Positions 1 to 9,853 of a stretch of 64,000 nt of DNA are shown here, piece after piece. The DNA is from DAOUFU01 sp034429275. GTDB taxonomy: Bacteria > Chloroflexota > Anaerolineae > Aggregatilineales > Aggregatilineaceae. Both the position numbers and the translations under genes were made by a program. Position 1 is the first letter of the stretch; each line of letters starts with the position of its first letter. The notes below the pieces were generated by a model that had not been told where the DNA came from, made no database searches, and saw only the letters and a list, made by a program, of their open reading frames with translations. The stretch lies in the NCBI GenBank assembly GCA_034429275.1, contig DAOUFU010000133.1, positions 1-64,000 on the forward strand, written 5' to 3'.

Positions 1-310
1 CACTCCGGCCCAGCGCCGAGCGGTCTTGCGCGGCGGGCGGGGGGGGGGGCGGGGGCGGGGGCGCGGCATCGAGCTTCGCCAGCATGGCGCGCGCTTTCTG
101 GTGATTGGGGTCATATTTCAGCACCGTTTCCAGCGCCCGGCGGACCAGTTCCGGCTTGGTGACGGCATGGGCCATCAGCCACCACGCATCGGTATTCTGT
201 GGATCGGTTTTGAGCACTGCCTTGATGATCTGACCGGCTTGCTGACGTTGACCCTGCTTGATCAACTGGTAGGCCTGCACCAGTTCCGGAGATGGGGGTG
301 ACTTGGCCAT
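1..310 (-). CDS. Helical-repeat (TPR-like) protein, 3' end cut off by the window
   Basis: The ATG is at 310 and the frame runs open off the left edge, so about 103 codons are visible. Residues 1-80 look like paired amphipathic helices of the TPR type (a QAYQLIKQGQ helix, then AWWLMAH, then ALETVLKYDP), the pattern usual for protein-protein scaffolds. Residues 84-92 are nine consecutive prolines, encoded by an almost pure C tract at about 35-60, followed by AAQDRS. This suggests a short repeat domain joined by a proline linker to a further domain outside the window. It has no signal peptide. No function can be assigned. The reading frame and start are well supported; the TPR label is a judgement from pattern only. 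Confidence 0.6.
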   Translation of the reverse strand, partial: MAKSPPSPELVQAYQLIKQGQRQQAGQIIKAVLKTDPQNTDAWWLMAHAVTKPELVRRALETVLKYDPNHQKARAMLAKLDAAPPPPPPPPPAAQDRSALGRS

Positions 311-439
311 ACGACCTTCCCTCGTCAACTTAATGGGCTGCGTGGGCGGCGGCTGCGATGAGTGGATGTGCCGCGATCTGCCCCTTATTGTAGTGATGCA
401 GTGGTGGGTTAGCAATCGGCGCTCACCCGGCGCTGGGAG

Positions 440-1219
440 TCAGTGCCAGCGTGGGGCACGCGCGGCATAGATCAGGATGCTGGCCGCCACCGCTGCGTTC
501 AGCGATTCCGCGCCGGTCACCATCGGGATTCGAACGGGCGTGTGGGGAAGATCGCGGATGGTCGTTCGCGGGCCGTGTGCCTCGCCGCCGATGACGATGG
601 CGGACGGCCGCAGCCAGTCCACCTCAAGATAGGAAACCGCACCGCCCGCATCCGCCACATAGAGCGCCAGCCCCTCCAGCCGACTGACCAGGACATCCCA
701 GCCCGGCGAGATCACCGGAACGCGAAAATGCGCGCCCATTCCCCCGCGCAGAGTCTTGGGGTTGGTGGGGTCCACCGTGCCGGGCGTGAGCGCGACAAAG
801 TCCACCCCGGCGGCGGCGGCGGTGCGGATCAGCGTGCCCAGGTTGCCGGGATCGCGCCAGCCATCGGCCACCACCACCAGGTCGGGCGAGGGGGGCAGCG
901 GCAGGTCTGGCCAGGGGAACACGCCGAGGATGCCCTGCGGAGTCTCGGTGCTGGCCATCGCCTGCATGAGCGCCTCGGTCACCGGCCAGCAGCCGATGCC
1001 CATCTGTTCCAGCTCGGCAGCCAGGGCCACTGCCGGGCTATCCGTCTCGCTGGCTGAGACCAGCACAAAATCGGGGCGCGCGCCAGCGCTGACTGCGTCA
1101 CGCACCAGGCGGACTCCTTCGAGCACCAAGCGGCGCTGGCTGCGGCGGGCTTTGGCCTGGGTTTGCAGCAGGCGCACCAGTTTCACGCGGTCATTGTGCG
1201 GGCTGGTGATGGGGTCCAT
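440..1219 (-). CDS. SpoU/TrmH-family RNA 2'-O-ribose methyltransferase
   Basis: This 259-residue protein matches the SPOUT (TrmH/RlmB) family, which methylates the 2'-OH of tRNA or rRNA nucleotides using SAM. The N-terminal 85 residues form the substrate-binding domain (NDRVKLVRLL, RRLVLEGVRLVRDAV). The catalytic trefoil-knot domain follows, with the motif 1 region DPGNLGTLIRTAAAAG, the motif 2 region IVIGGEAHGP and the motif 3 region PMVTGAESLNAAVAAS. I chose the ATG at 1219 because homology starts at SPHNDRVK; an in-frame upstream start at 1279 would add 20 unrelated residues. It is followed downstream by the partial gene at the left edge. Such genes are common close to pheS/rplT. The target nucleotide cannot be told from sequence. 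Class assignment is strong. Confidence 0.88.
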   Translation of the reverse strand: MDPITSPHNDRVKLVRLLQTQAKARRSQRRLVLEGVRLVRDAVSAGARPDFVLVSASETDSPAVALAAELEQMGIGCWPVTEALMQAMASTETPQGILGVFPWPDLPLPPSPDLVVVADGWRDPGNLGTLIRTAAAAGVDFVALTPGTVDPTNPKTLRGGMGAHFRVPVISPGWDVLVSRLEGLALYVADAGGAVSYLEVDWLRPSAIVIGGEAHGPRTTIRDLPHTPVRIPMVTGAESLNAAVAASILIYAARAPRWH

Positions 1220-1282
1220 GGTGCACTGCCTTTCCGCGAAGACGCAGGCCAACTGTTCCTTTGTATCTGCTGAAAACACAAA

Positions 1283-1316
1283 AAACCGGCGCGTGGCCCG
1301 GTTGAGCCGCCGGTTT
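1283..1316 (-). terminator. Intrinsic terminator of the infC-rpmI-rplT operon
   Basis: Read on the minus strand, AAACCGGCG (1316-1308) pairs with CGCCGGTTT (1291-1283) around a 16-nt loop and is followed by a T-rich tail (TTTGTGTTTTC). It lies 32 bases after the rplT stop and before the methyltransferase start. Confidence 0.8.
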
Positions 1317-1347
1317 AATGAGCCATCACATCACGCGCCGCGACGAA

Positions 1348-1698
1348 CTAGGCGTTCTGCGCAGCTTTGACGATCGCCGCGAAGGTGTTGAGATCGCGCA
1401 CGGCGATATCGGCCAGCACCTTGCGGTCGAGGTCGATATGCGCCTGCTTGAGGGCGTGCATCAGGCGGCTGTAGGACATGTTGTTGAGACGAGCAGCCGC
1501 GTTGATACGCGCGATCCACAGGCGACGCAGGTCGCGGCGGCGGCCACGACGATCGCGGTAGGCGTACCACTGGCTTTTCATCATTGCTTCATTGGCGCGG
1601 CGGAACAACAGGTGCTTGCTGCCCCACTGCCCCTTCGTCATCTTCAGGATTTTCTTATGGCGGCGGCGCGTAGTAAAACCGCCCTTCACACGGCTCAT
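1348..1698 (-). CDS. rplT: 50S ribosomal protein L20
   Basis: This 116-residue basic protein is full length for L20, which binds 23S rRNA early in large-subunit assembly and in many bacteria represses its own operon by binding the mRNA leader. Diagnostic segments are the start [19 protein letters not shown], the [18 protein letters not shown] segment, the [11 protein letters not shown] segment and the [16 protein letters not shown] tail. It is the last gene of infC-rpmI-rplT, 46 bases after rpmI, and is followed by a clear terminator. No separate promoter is needed. Confidence 0.97.
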   Translation of the reverse strand: MSRVKGGFTTRRRHKKILKMTKGQWGSKHLLFRRANEAMMKSQWYAYRDRRGRRRDLRRLWIARINAAARLNNMSYSRLMHALKQAHIDLDRKVLADIAVRDLNTFAAIVKAAQNA

Positions 1699-1744
1699 GA
1701 CCTTACTCCTTCAACGATCGCTCTACTGGGCCTGGCGTGCGCCG

Positions 1745-1990
1745 CTAGGCCGGGGGATTCTGCTTATACAGTCCGAGGTAAGGGGCCAGGCGCTTGACGC
1801 GCTTGATTTCCTTGGCGTTCTTGACCTCGATGGCTTTGGTGAACTGCGCACGCACGCGGCGCGACTTGCGGCGGCGCAGGTGGCTCTTGCCGCCCTTGGC
1901 CCGCAGCACTTTGCCGGTGCCGGTCACTTTGAACCGCTTGGCCGCAGCCTTGTACGTCTTCAGTTTGTACTTTTTCTGCTTGGTAGCCAC
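1745..1990 (-). CDS. rpmI: 50S ribosomal protein L35
   Basis: L35 is a small 23S-rRNA-binding protein of the large subunit. The protein begins (M/V)ATKQKKYKLKTYKAAAKRF and contains GKVLRAKGGKSHLRRRKS, the L35 signature. The start is a GTG at 1990; a second GTG at 1999 overlaps the Shine-Dalgarno sequence (AGGGAG, 8 bases before 1990), so 1990 is the better choice. At 81 residues it is longer than the usual 64-66, with a C-terminal extension (about residues 60-81, ending LGLYKQNPPA). It sits between infC (89 bases upstream) and rplT (46 bases downstream) in the standard order. Confidence 0.95.
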   Translation of the reverse strand: MATKQKKYKLKTYKAAAKRFKVTGTGKVLRAKGGKSHLRRRKSRRVRAQFTKAIEVKNAKEIKRVKRLAPYLGLYKQNPPA

Positions 1991-2079
1991 GAACAGCACT
2001 CCCTATCTATACAACATGCGCACCGCACGGGGGTGCGGCGCGATCTGAACCATTCAATGAGGACACAACCCGCCGAGAA

Positions 2080-2607
2080 TTAATTGTTCTCTTTGTCCGA
2101 AACCGGGGCCAGCACCATCAACATCGTCCGGCCTTCCATGTTCGGGTGCTGCTCGACAACCGCCACATCCTGCAGTTCCTCGGCTACTTCGCGCAGCATA
2201 TCGCGCGCGATCTCCGGGTAGGTGATCTCGCGCCCGCGGAAGCGAATGCGGACCTTCACCTTCATCCCTTCGGCCAGCCAGCGGCGCGCATCGCGCACCT
2301 TGAAGCCCTTGTGGTGATCGTCCGTCTTGGGCCGCAGCCGGATCTCTTTCACTTCGATCTGCTTCTGCTGCTTACGGGCCTCGCGTTCCTTTTTGGCTTT
2401 CTCATAAAGGAACTTTCCGAAGTCCATAATCTTGCAGACCGGCGGCACGGCATTAGGCGCGACTTCAACCAGGTCTAGCTCGCGAGCATGGGCCATTTCC
2501 AATGCTTTTTGAAGCGGGACCACACGTACATTTTCATTCTCATCCGTAATGAGTCGAACCTCACGCGCGCGAATCCGCTCGTTGATCCGGTAATCTCCAG
2601 TGCTTAT
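2080..2607 (-). CDS. infC: Translation initiation factor IF-3, apparent ATA start codon
   Basis: IF-3 binds the 30S subunit and checks start-codon/initiator-tRNA pairing. The 175-residue product has the N domain (RINERIRAREVRLITDE, then VPLQKALEMAHARELDLVEV), the lysine-rich linker (FLYEKAKKEREARKQQK) and the C domain (EIRLRPKTDDHHKGFKVRDA). No ATG, GTG or TTG gives the full N domain. The only in-frame GTG (2523) would delete the first 28 residues including the conserved RINERIRAREV segment. An ATA at 2605-2607 lies 8 bases after AAAGGA and gives ISTGDYRINERIR. Non-canonical AUU/AUA/AUC starts are known for infC and let IF-3 control its own synthesis. First gene of infC-rpmI-rplT. Confidence 0.93.
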   Translation of the reverse strand: MSTGDYRINERIRAREVRLITDENENVRVVPLQKALEMAHARELDLVEVAPNAVPPVCKIMDFGKFLYEKAKKEREARKQQKQIEVKEIRLRPKTDDHHKGFKVRDARRWLAEGMKVKVRIRFRGREITYPEIARDMLREVAEELQDVAVVEQHPNMEGRTMLMVLAPVSDKENN

Positions 2608-2693
2608 GGCCCTGATCCTTTCCTTTTAGAAGGGTTGCGATCCTCACCAGGGGGCGATTGCATCCTCATCGCACACCTTTTTTGTGGCAATGC

Positions 2694-2722
2694 AGTGTAG
2701 CACAGCCGGGGCGGTTCGTCAA
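2694..2722 (-). promoter_or_regulatory. Promoter of the infC operon
   Basis: On the minus strand TTGACG (2722-2717) and TACACT (2699-2694) are separated by exactly 17 bases, giving a sigma-70-type promoter. The -35 box overlaps the stop codon of the ClC gene. The predicted leader before the infC start is about 80 nt, space for autoregulation by IF-3 or L20, although I see no certain L20-binding pseudoknot. Confidence 0.7.
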
Positions 2723-4836
2723 CCGTTTTCCCGCGTGTTGGGCGGGGCTTCGCGTGGCGGGCCTTGCAGCAGGGCCACCAATTCGTTCTCAACTTCGGGC
2801 ACGGCGACAATGGTCAGACAGTCTCCGGCGCGGAGTTCAGTCTCTCCATGTGGCACGATCAACCGCTCTGCACGGCGAACGGAAGCCACAGTGGCCTCGA
2901 TGGGCCAGTGAATCTCGCGGATGCGCTTGTTCGCTGCCGGAGAGCCTTCAGTTACGGGCAGCTCAAACACATGAGCGCCGGTCAGGGTATGCAGCCGGAT
3001 TTGCTCAGACAGGTGTTGTTCCTTGCGCTTGCGTGCGATGGCGACATTATAGGCCCGCATCACATCCTGGCGGCGAAGAAGGCCGAGCAGGTCTTGTGTA
3101 TCGCGGGTGACTACCGGAAGCTGCCCGATATTGTGTGTGCCCATGCTGCGGATAGCTTTCCAGAGCAGGTCATCCGGGTGTGCGATGATCATCTCGCGAG
3201 TCAAGATATCGGCGACCCGCAGCGCCGCGCTGCTGCCCGACTCGTAGGCTCGCTGGAGGTCGGCCAGTGTCACCACGCCTACCAGCCGCCCATCCCCGTC
3301 CACCACACACATCGAGCGGGCATTGTGGGCACGCAGGCTGTCGCGCAGTTCAACCAGGCTCGCCGTCTCAACGATGGTGGGCGCGGGGGCAGTCATGACC
3401 TCCGCTACTGTGACGGTCTGCATCACATCAACGTCGCGGCCTTGGGGCAGCCGGATACCCTTCCGCAGCAGGCCAAGGGCATAGACTCCGTGCGGCTCGA
3501 TATGCTCGGCCACATAGACGCAGATCACCGCCGTGAGCATGATGGGCAGGATCAGCCGGTAATCGTTGGTCAGCTCAAAGACCAGCAGCACCGCGGTGAT
3601 CGGTGCGCGTACTACGCCCGCCATCATCGCCGCCATTCCCGCGATGGCGTAGGACTGGGGATCACCCGTCGCTCCCGGCGCACCCACCAGGTTCACCGCC
3701 CGTCCAAATGCGCCGCCCAACATCGTCCCGATGAACAGGGTCGGCGCGAACACCCCACCGACAAAACCTCCGCCGAGGCTGACCGTAGTCATCACAAACT
3801 TGGCCAGTCCCAGCGCCACCAACAGGGCAAAGGTGTATTTTGTATCCGTGCCGTTCAAAACAACATTCATGGTTTCGCGGCCTGTTCCCAGAATATCGGG
3901 CAGGGCGATCGCCACCAGGCCGACCAGAACCCCGGCCAGGGCCGTTTTGAACGGGCGCGACAGGTGGACATACCGGTGCCAGAGATCGTGCTGCCAGTAC
4001 ACCGCGCGGATGAACAGTGCCGCAATCGGACCCATCACCAACCCAAGCAGCACATAAAAGGGGATTTCGAGCGGGCTGCCCATCGTATAATTGAGGATGC
4101 CCATCTCTGCCCCGGCGCTTTCCACCGCCTGGGTGAACACCGAAGACACTACCGCCGCCAATACAACGATGCCAAACGAGGCGGTCGAAAACTCGCCGTT
4201 GAGGATCACCTCCAGCGCGAAGAACACCCCGGCAATGGGCGCTTTGAAGGCAGCCGCTATCGCGCTGGCCGATCCCGCCCCGACCAACAGGCGAACCTGT
4301 TCTTCGGAGAGATGCAGGCGCTGCCCGAAAAACGATCCCAGGTTAGCACCGATCTGCACGCTGGGGTCCTCTGGACCCAGCGAAGCTCCCGCGCCCAGCG
4401 ACATCGCCGATGCGAGTGCCTTGGCGGGCATCCGGCGGTAACGCAGGCGTCCTCCGCCCAACGTCACCGCCTCCATGATCCCTGCCACCCCGTGATGGCG
4501 CTCTTCGCCAACAAATCGCTGCATCAGGCCCCCGACCAGCAGCCCGGCTATGCCCAACGCGATCACGATGCTCAATGGGCCGAACCAGGGGGCCAACACC
4601 TCATCTGCCAGTCCTTCGCGGAACAGGCGTTGGAAGATATCGATCCCCTCACGGAAGAGCCAGACCCCGATGCCGCTGGTCAGGCCCACGGCCAACGCCA
4701 GGGTGAGCAGGGGCGAGCCTTCTGAGAAGCGCGGAAAGTACGCGCTGCGGGCGAATTTTCTGAAGAGACCGGAGACGCGGACGGAGCTAAGGCGATTTTG
4801 GCCTGTTACACGCGAAAAAACATCCCAGGGTTTCAC
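2719..4836 (-). CDS. ClC chloride channel/transporter with CBS pair and RCK-C domain
   Basis: This is a membrane ClC protein of about 705 residues. The transmembrane domain (about residues 40-440) contains the anion-selectivity motifs GAGASLGPEDPSVQIG (with the gating/proton glutamate of the GxExP motif), KAPIAGVFFALE and GGGFVGGVFAPTLFIG. Residues about 470-590 are two CBS motifs (VAEVMTAPAPTIV; VADILTREMIIAHPDD), and about 615-700 form a RCK/TrkA-C-like ligand-binding domain (ETELRAGDCLTIVAVP). CBS pairs usually sense adenine nucleotides; TrkA-C domains bind small ligands. The start is uncertain: the GTG at 4836 gives a sensible N-terminus, while the frame stays open to a GTG at 5031. The retained Glu argues for exchange or gating competence. 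Confidence 0.9.
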   Translation of the reverse strand: MKPWDVFSRVTGQNRLSSVRVSGLFRKFARSAYFPRFSEGSPLLTLALAVGLTSGIGVWLFREGIDIFQRLFREGLADEVLAPWFGPLSIVIALGIAGLLVGGLMQRFVGEERHHGVAGIMEAVTLGGGRLRYRRMPAKALASAMSLGAGASLGPEDPSVQIGANLGSFFGQRLHLSEEQVRLLVGAGSASAIAAAFKAPIAGVFFALEVILNGEFSTASFGIVVLAAVVSSVFTQAVESAGAEMGILNYTMGSPLEIPFYVLLGLVMGPIAALFIRAVYWQHDLWHRYVHLSRPFKTALAGVLVGLVAIALPDILGTGRETMNVVLNGTDTKYTFALLVALGLAKFVMTTVSLGGGFVGGVFAPTLFIGTMLGGAFGRAVNLVGAPGATGDPQSYAIAGMAAMMAGVVRAPITAVLLVFELTNDYRLILPIMLTAVICVYVAEHIEPHGVYALGLLRKGIRLPQGRDVDVMQTVTVAEVMTAPAPTIVETASLVELRDSLRAHNARSMCVVDGDGRLVGVVTLADLQRAYESGSSAALRVADILTREMIIAHPDDLLWKAIRSMGTHNIGQLPVVTRDTQDLLGLLRRQDVMRAYNVAIARKRKEQHLSEQIRLHTLTGAHVFELPVTEGSPAANKRIREIHWPIEATVASVRRAERLIVPHGETELRAGDCLTIVAVPEVENELVALLQGPPREAPPNTRENG

Positions 4837-5091
4837 GGGCAGCTCTGAATCAGAGGAATAGTGGACAACAAGCTGGCCTAATATACCACTTGTTCGTGGA
4901 TGATTCGCCAGGAAAAGACTATCGCTGAAGGCTGGCGCAAAACTCCATGCGAATCCGGCGGAACGCGTTACACTAGTGGCGTGGACATTTGCGTCCCAAG
5001 CGGGCGAGACTCCAGGCTCAAATGTCAACACGGCTCACTGCCACCGATAGGATTACGAAAAGCCGATTACACCAGGGGGAAAATATCACCT

Positions 5092-6270
5092 ATGGCTCAA
5101 CAGACTGCCGATTTTGTCGTCATCGGGGGCGGGATTACGGGGACCAGTGCGGCCTACCAGCTCGCGCTGCACGGTTATCGCGTCATGCTGCTGGAGAAAA
5201 GTTACCTGGCGGCGGGCGGTACGGGCCGCACAGTGGGGTTGGTTCGCACCCACTACTCCAACGAGGTCACCGCGCGCATGGCGCTGCGCTCGCTGCAGAC
5301 CTGGCGCGATTTTGAGACCGTCGTCGGCGGTGATGTGGGCTGGGCGCAGACCGGGGCGCTGTTCATCGTTGGCCCGCACGACGTGGACGGGCTAAAGGCC
5401 AACATCGCCATGCAGCAGGCGATCGGGATCAACACCCGGTTCCTGGATGCGCAGGCCATCCGCGAGATCGCGCCTTACCTCAATGTGGACGACATCGGCG
5501 GCGGAGCCTACGAGCCGGACTCCGGCTGCGCGGATGGGGCAATGGCGACCGCTGCCTACGCCAACCGCGCGAAGGACCTGGGCGCGGCCATCGTGCAGGG
5601 GGTGGAAGTTACCGGCATCTGCGTCGAGGGCGGACGAATTACGGGCGTCAAGACCACCGCCGGGGATGTCAGCGCGCCGGTGGTGATCAACGCGGCGGGG
5701 CCATGGGGACCGCGCTTGGCTCGCAGCGTGGGCATCGAGACGCCGGTCGAGAACAGCCGCCACCAGGTCGCCGTCTTCCAGCGCCCGGAGAGTCTCGACG
5801 TGCGGCACCCGTTCATCGGCGACTTCGTCCAGGGCTTTTACCTGCGCTCCGAAACCGGTATGTTGACCCTTTCCGGCTCGCTCGAAGCTTCTGAAGCCGA
5901 GCACAAAGCCGATCCCGATCATTACACCGAGACGGTGGATATGGATTTCACGCTCGATATGGCCGAGTTCACGGCGCACCGCGTGCCCGCGATGGGCGAG
6001 GCCGAAGTGCGCAAAGGGTGGGCGGGCCTGTACGACGTCACGCCCGACTGGCACCCGATCATTGGCCGGATGCCCGGCATCGAGGGGTTCATCTGCGTCT
6101 TCGGCTGGAGCGGGGCCGGGTTCAAGATGGCTCCCGTCACCGGCGAGATGATCTACGATCTGGCGGTGGGCGAGTCAAACTGCCCGATTGACCCCTACCC
6201 CTTCCGGCTGGAACGGTTCGCCGAGGGCGACCTGGTCACCGGGCGCTATTCGTACAGCATCATGGGTTGA
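5092..6270 (+). CDS. FAD-dependent amino-acid oxidase-like oxidoreductase (DAO family)
   Basis: This 392-residue protein opens with the Rossmann dinucleotide motif VIGGGITGTSAAYQLALHG (residues about 8-26), then LLEKSYLAAGGTGRTVG. It ends with the second FAD-contact region of the DAO/sarcosine oxidase beta family (GWAGLYDVTPDWHPIIG, then FGWSGAGFKMAPVTGE). The family oxidises N-methyl or primary amines of amino acids (sarcosine, glycine, D-amino acids, opines). Substrate cannot be read from sequence. The ATG at 5092 is preceded by AGGGGGA and begins the homology; 64 upstream in-frame codons are ignored. It converges on an ornithine-cyclodeaminase family gene 27 bases away, so the two may act on related imino or amino acids. 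Confidence 0.85.
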   Translation: MAQQTADFVVIGGGITGTSAAYQLALHGYRVMLLEKSYLAAGGTGRTVGLVRTHYSNEVTARMALRSLQTWRDFETVVGGDVGWAQTGALFIVGPHDVDGLKANIAMQQAIGINTRFLDAQAIREIAPYLNVDDIGGGAYEPDSGCADGAMATAAYANRAKDLGAAIVQGVEVTGICVEGGRITGVKTTAGDVSAPVVINAAGPWGPRLARSVGIETPVENSRHQVAVFQRPESLDVRHPFIGDFVQGFYLRSETGMLTLSGSLEASEAEHKADPDHYTETVDMDFTLDMAEFTAHRVPAMGEAEVRKGWAGLYDVTPDWHPIIGRMPGIEGFICVFGWSGAGFKMAPVTGEMIYDLAVGESNCPIDPYPFRLERFAEGDLVTGRYSYSIMG

Positions 6271-6296
6271 CGGCCTGGCCGGGAAGTGAAGCGCGC

Positions 6297-7262
6297 TCAC
6301 AGCGCGACTTCTGTCCCCAGCCCGCGCTGCCCGGCCACCGCGATCACATGCTGCGCCAGCGCCGCGTCCTGCACGGCATTGCCGACCGATTTGAAGAAGG
6401 TGATCTCGTGCGGGGTGCGGCGTCCTTGTTTCAGCCCGGCGGCGATCTCCCCGATTTCAGCTACCACGTGGCTTTCGCCGATCAGCCCTTGATCGCGCGG
6501 GATGATCAGATCGCCCGCCTCCGCCCACACGCTCGCCCGGTGATCGACCACCACAGTCGCGGCGGCCACGACATCGGCGGCGACTTCCTGCATCTCCGGC
6601 GTGAATGAGCCGATGCCGTTGATGTGCGCGCCGGGGGCCAGATCGGCAAGGTGAACCACCGGCGTTTTGCTGGTAGTGGCCGCGACGATCACCTGTGCGC
6701 CGCGCACCGCTTCGGCGATGGAATCCATCACAAGGACACGGGCCGGATACTGCGCGCGCAGCTCTTCGGCCATTTGCTGCGCCCCGGCCAGGCTGTGGAT
6801 GCGAATTTCCGCGATCGATCGGACGGCACACACGGCAGCGACCTGGGTCCGCGCCTGGACGCCTGCGCCGATCACCGCCAGCACTGAGGCGTCCGCCAGC
6901 GCCAGCAGGTCGGTCGCCAGCCCGGAGGCTGCCCCGGTGCGCAGGGCAGTGAGTTCGCGCCCATCCATCAAGGCCACTGGCGCGCCGGTCCGGGCATCTG
7001 TAACCACCACGGAAGCATAAATGGTAGGCAGGCCCGCGGCGGGATTTTGCGGGCACACGGTGACGATCTTCACGGTGCTCACCGGGGCTTCGTCGATCTG
7101 GGCGGGCATGGTCAGCAGCACGCCGCCCGGCGTATTCAACACGCCGCGCAGCGGGACATGTGCCCGGCCCGCCGACAGCGCGATGAACCCCGCGCGCACC
7201 GCGTCGATGGCTGCGCGCATATCGACGGCGGCACGCACCTCGGCAGCGGTCAGGATTTTCAT
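6297..7262 (-). CDS. Ornithine cyclodeaminase/mu-crystallin family protein
   Basis: The 321-residue protein is full length for the OCD/mu-crystallin/alanine dehydrogenase family, NAD(P)-dependent enzymes acting on amino or cyclic imino acids. Visible signatures are the N-terminal [15 protein letters not shown], the substrate region [11 protein letters not shown], the [10 protein letters not shown] segment, the [20 protein letters not shown] segment (conserved Arg binding the carboxylate) and the Rossmann motif [16 protein letters not shown]. The ATG at 7262 follows GGGAGA. The gene is convergent with the FAD oxidoreductase (27 bases). Ornithine itself is not proven as substrate; delta-1-pyrroline-2-carboxylate reductase and L-alanine dehydrogenase activities occur in this family. 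Confidence 0.87.
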   Translation of the reverse strand: MKILTAAEVRAAVDMRAAIDAVRAGFIALSAGRAHVPLRGVLNTPGGVLLTMPAQIDEAPVSTVKIVTVCPQNPAAGLPTIYASVVVTDARTGAPVALMDGRELTALRTGAASGLATDLLALADASVLAVIGAGVQARTQVAAVCAVRSIAEIRIHSLAGAQQMAEELRAQYPARVLVMDSIAEAVRGAQVIVAATTSKTPVVHLADLAPGAHINGIGSFTPEMQEVAADVVAAATVVVDHRASVWAEAGDLIIPRDQGLIGESHVVAEIGEIAAGLKQGRRTPHEITFFKSVGNAVQDAALAQHVIAVAGQRGLGTEVAL

Positions 7263-7319
7263 GGTCGTTCTCCCTTGATGCTCAGGTGCAGCAGATACCC
7301 TTGATTGTACCGGCGGACG

Positions 7320-7350
7320 AAAAATGCCGCCCCCTTGCGAAGGGCGGCAT
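7320..7350 (-). terminator. Intrinsic terminator of the sugar ABC operon
   Basis: On the minus strand ATGCCGCCCTT pairs with GGGGGCGGCAT around a short loop and is followed by TTTTT (TTTTTCGTCC). It stands 43 bases after the stop codon of the binding-protein gene. Confidence 0.85.
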
Positions 7351-7392
7351 CTCTGAACAGGGGGCTGATAGTTCACTCAGCCTTCGGCGGGG

Positions 7393-8460
7393 CTATTCTT
7401 CCTTGACCGCCCACTCATCGAAGTTTTCAGCGTTGTAGAGGCTGAACGGCCCCATCAACACGCGCTTGCCGCCTTCGCGGTTCGGGTCTTCTTCGATGGT
7501 GTACTCACCCATGCGACCCGCTACGAACGACTCGCCGACCTCGCCCTTGATCTGGTCGGTGGCGAGCATATAGCCCACATAGTAGGCCAGATAGCCGAGA
7601 TCGTGGAAGCTCCACAGGGCAAATTCCTGCGCGCAGCCAGATTCGACAAATGACTGCATCTCAGAAGGCAGACCCAGGCCGCTGAGCAGCACTTCGCCGC
7701 ACAGCTCTTCATCCTGCAGCGCCTTGGCAGCCGCCGCGATGCCGACGGTGGTCGGAGCCATGATCAGCTTGAGGTCTGGGTACTTGTCTACAAGGCCGAG
7801 TGCCTGGTTGTAGCTGTCTTCCGGCACATCGTTGCCATAGACAACATCCACCAGTTCGAGATTGGCATACTTCTCATCTGCTTCCATCGCGGCCTTCATG
7901 GCTTCGATCCAGGCGTTCTGGTTGGAAGCATCGGGGGTTGCCGAGAGGATGGCAAACTGGCCGCCCTCTTCACCCAGCAGGTTCAGCGCCATATCGGCCA
8001 TCACCACACCGGTTTCGCTGAAGTCTACCTGGGCGATGAACAGGTTCTCGCCCTCAGGCAGAACGGGGGAGTCCCAGGTCACGATGGCGACACCGGCTTC
8101 CATCGCGGCTTTGGTGGCGGGGACGAGTTCCTCATAGGCGTTCGCCGAGATCAGAATCGCGCCCACACCCTGGGTCGTGCCGCTGGTGATGATCTCGATC
8201 TGGCCGGGGATGGCGTTTTCGGGCGTGGGGCCGGTGAAGATCAGTTCGCCGGGGTGTTCGAGTTCTTCATGGGCTTCCATCGCGCCGTTATTGGCCTCGA
8301 CAAACACAGGGTTGCCGGGGTCCTTCGGCAGCAGGATGATGTCCACTTCCTTGCCGGGGACGGGCACAACCGGCTCGCCACCCTGCGCGCCTACGCTCAC
8401 GACCGTGGCCAGCAGCATGGCGACCAGCACGAGGCTCGTCAGAGCTTTTTTCGCGTTCAT
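7393..8460 (-). CDS. Periplasmic-binding-family sugar-binding protein of an ABC transporter
   Basis: This 355-residue exported protein has a signal peptide ([26 protein letters not shown], residues 1-25) without a lipobox, then a Peripla_BP_4/LsrB-RhaS type fold: [23 protein letters not shown], later [28 protein letters not shown] and [13 protein letters not shown]. It should capture a sugar or sugar-like ligand outside the membrane for the permeases upstream. It is the last gene of an ATPase-permease-permease-SBP operon, the same order as lsrACDB, followed by a strong terminator. Nearest families bind AI-2 or rhamnose; the linked alpha-galactosidase suggests a galactoside or its product, but ligand is inference. 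Confidence 0.88.
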   Translation of the reverse strand: MNAKKALTSLVLVAMLLATVVSVGAQGGEPVVPVPGKEVDIILLPKDPGNPVFVEANNGAMEAHEELEHPGELIFTGPTPENAIPGQIEIITSGTTQGVGAILISANAYEELVPATKAAMEAGVAIVTWDSPVLPEGENLFIAQVDFSETGVVMADMALNLLGEEGGQFAILSATPDASNQNAWIEAMKAAMEADEKYANLELVDVVYGNDVPEDSYNQALGLVDKYPDLKLIMAPTTVGIAAAAKALQDEELCGEVLLSGLGLPSEMQSFVESGCAQEFALWSFHDLGYLAYYVGYMLATDQIKGEVGESFVAGRMGEYTIEEDPNREGGKRVLMGPFSLYNAENFDEWAVKEE

Positions 8461-8518
8461 CCAATATCCTCCCATAGAACTATAGTTGACCAAAGATTTG
8501 ATATGGCGATAGGGTATC

Positions 8519-9850
<1,332 letters not shown>

Positions 9851-9853
9851 GGG

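Noticed and set aside
2764..4725. A plus-strand open frame of 653 codons opposite the ClC gene
   Set aside because: Shadow of the ClC coding strand; no domain or ribosome site.
2719..5031. The longest ClC frame starting at 5031
   Set aside because: The first 65 residues are not hydrophobic, have no likeness to ClC N-termini and overlap the probable upstream region of the divergent oxidoreductase gene; the GTG at 4836 gives a normal length.
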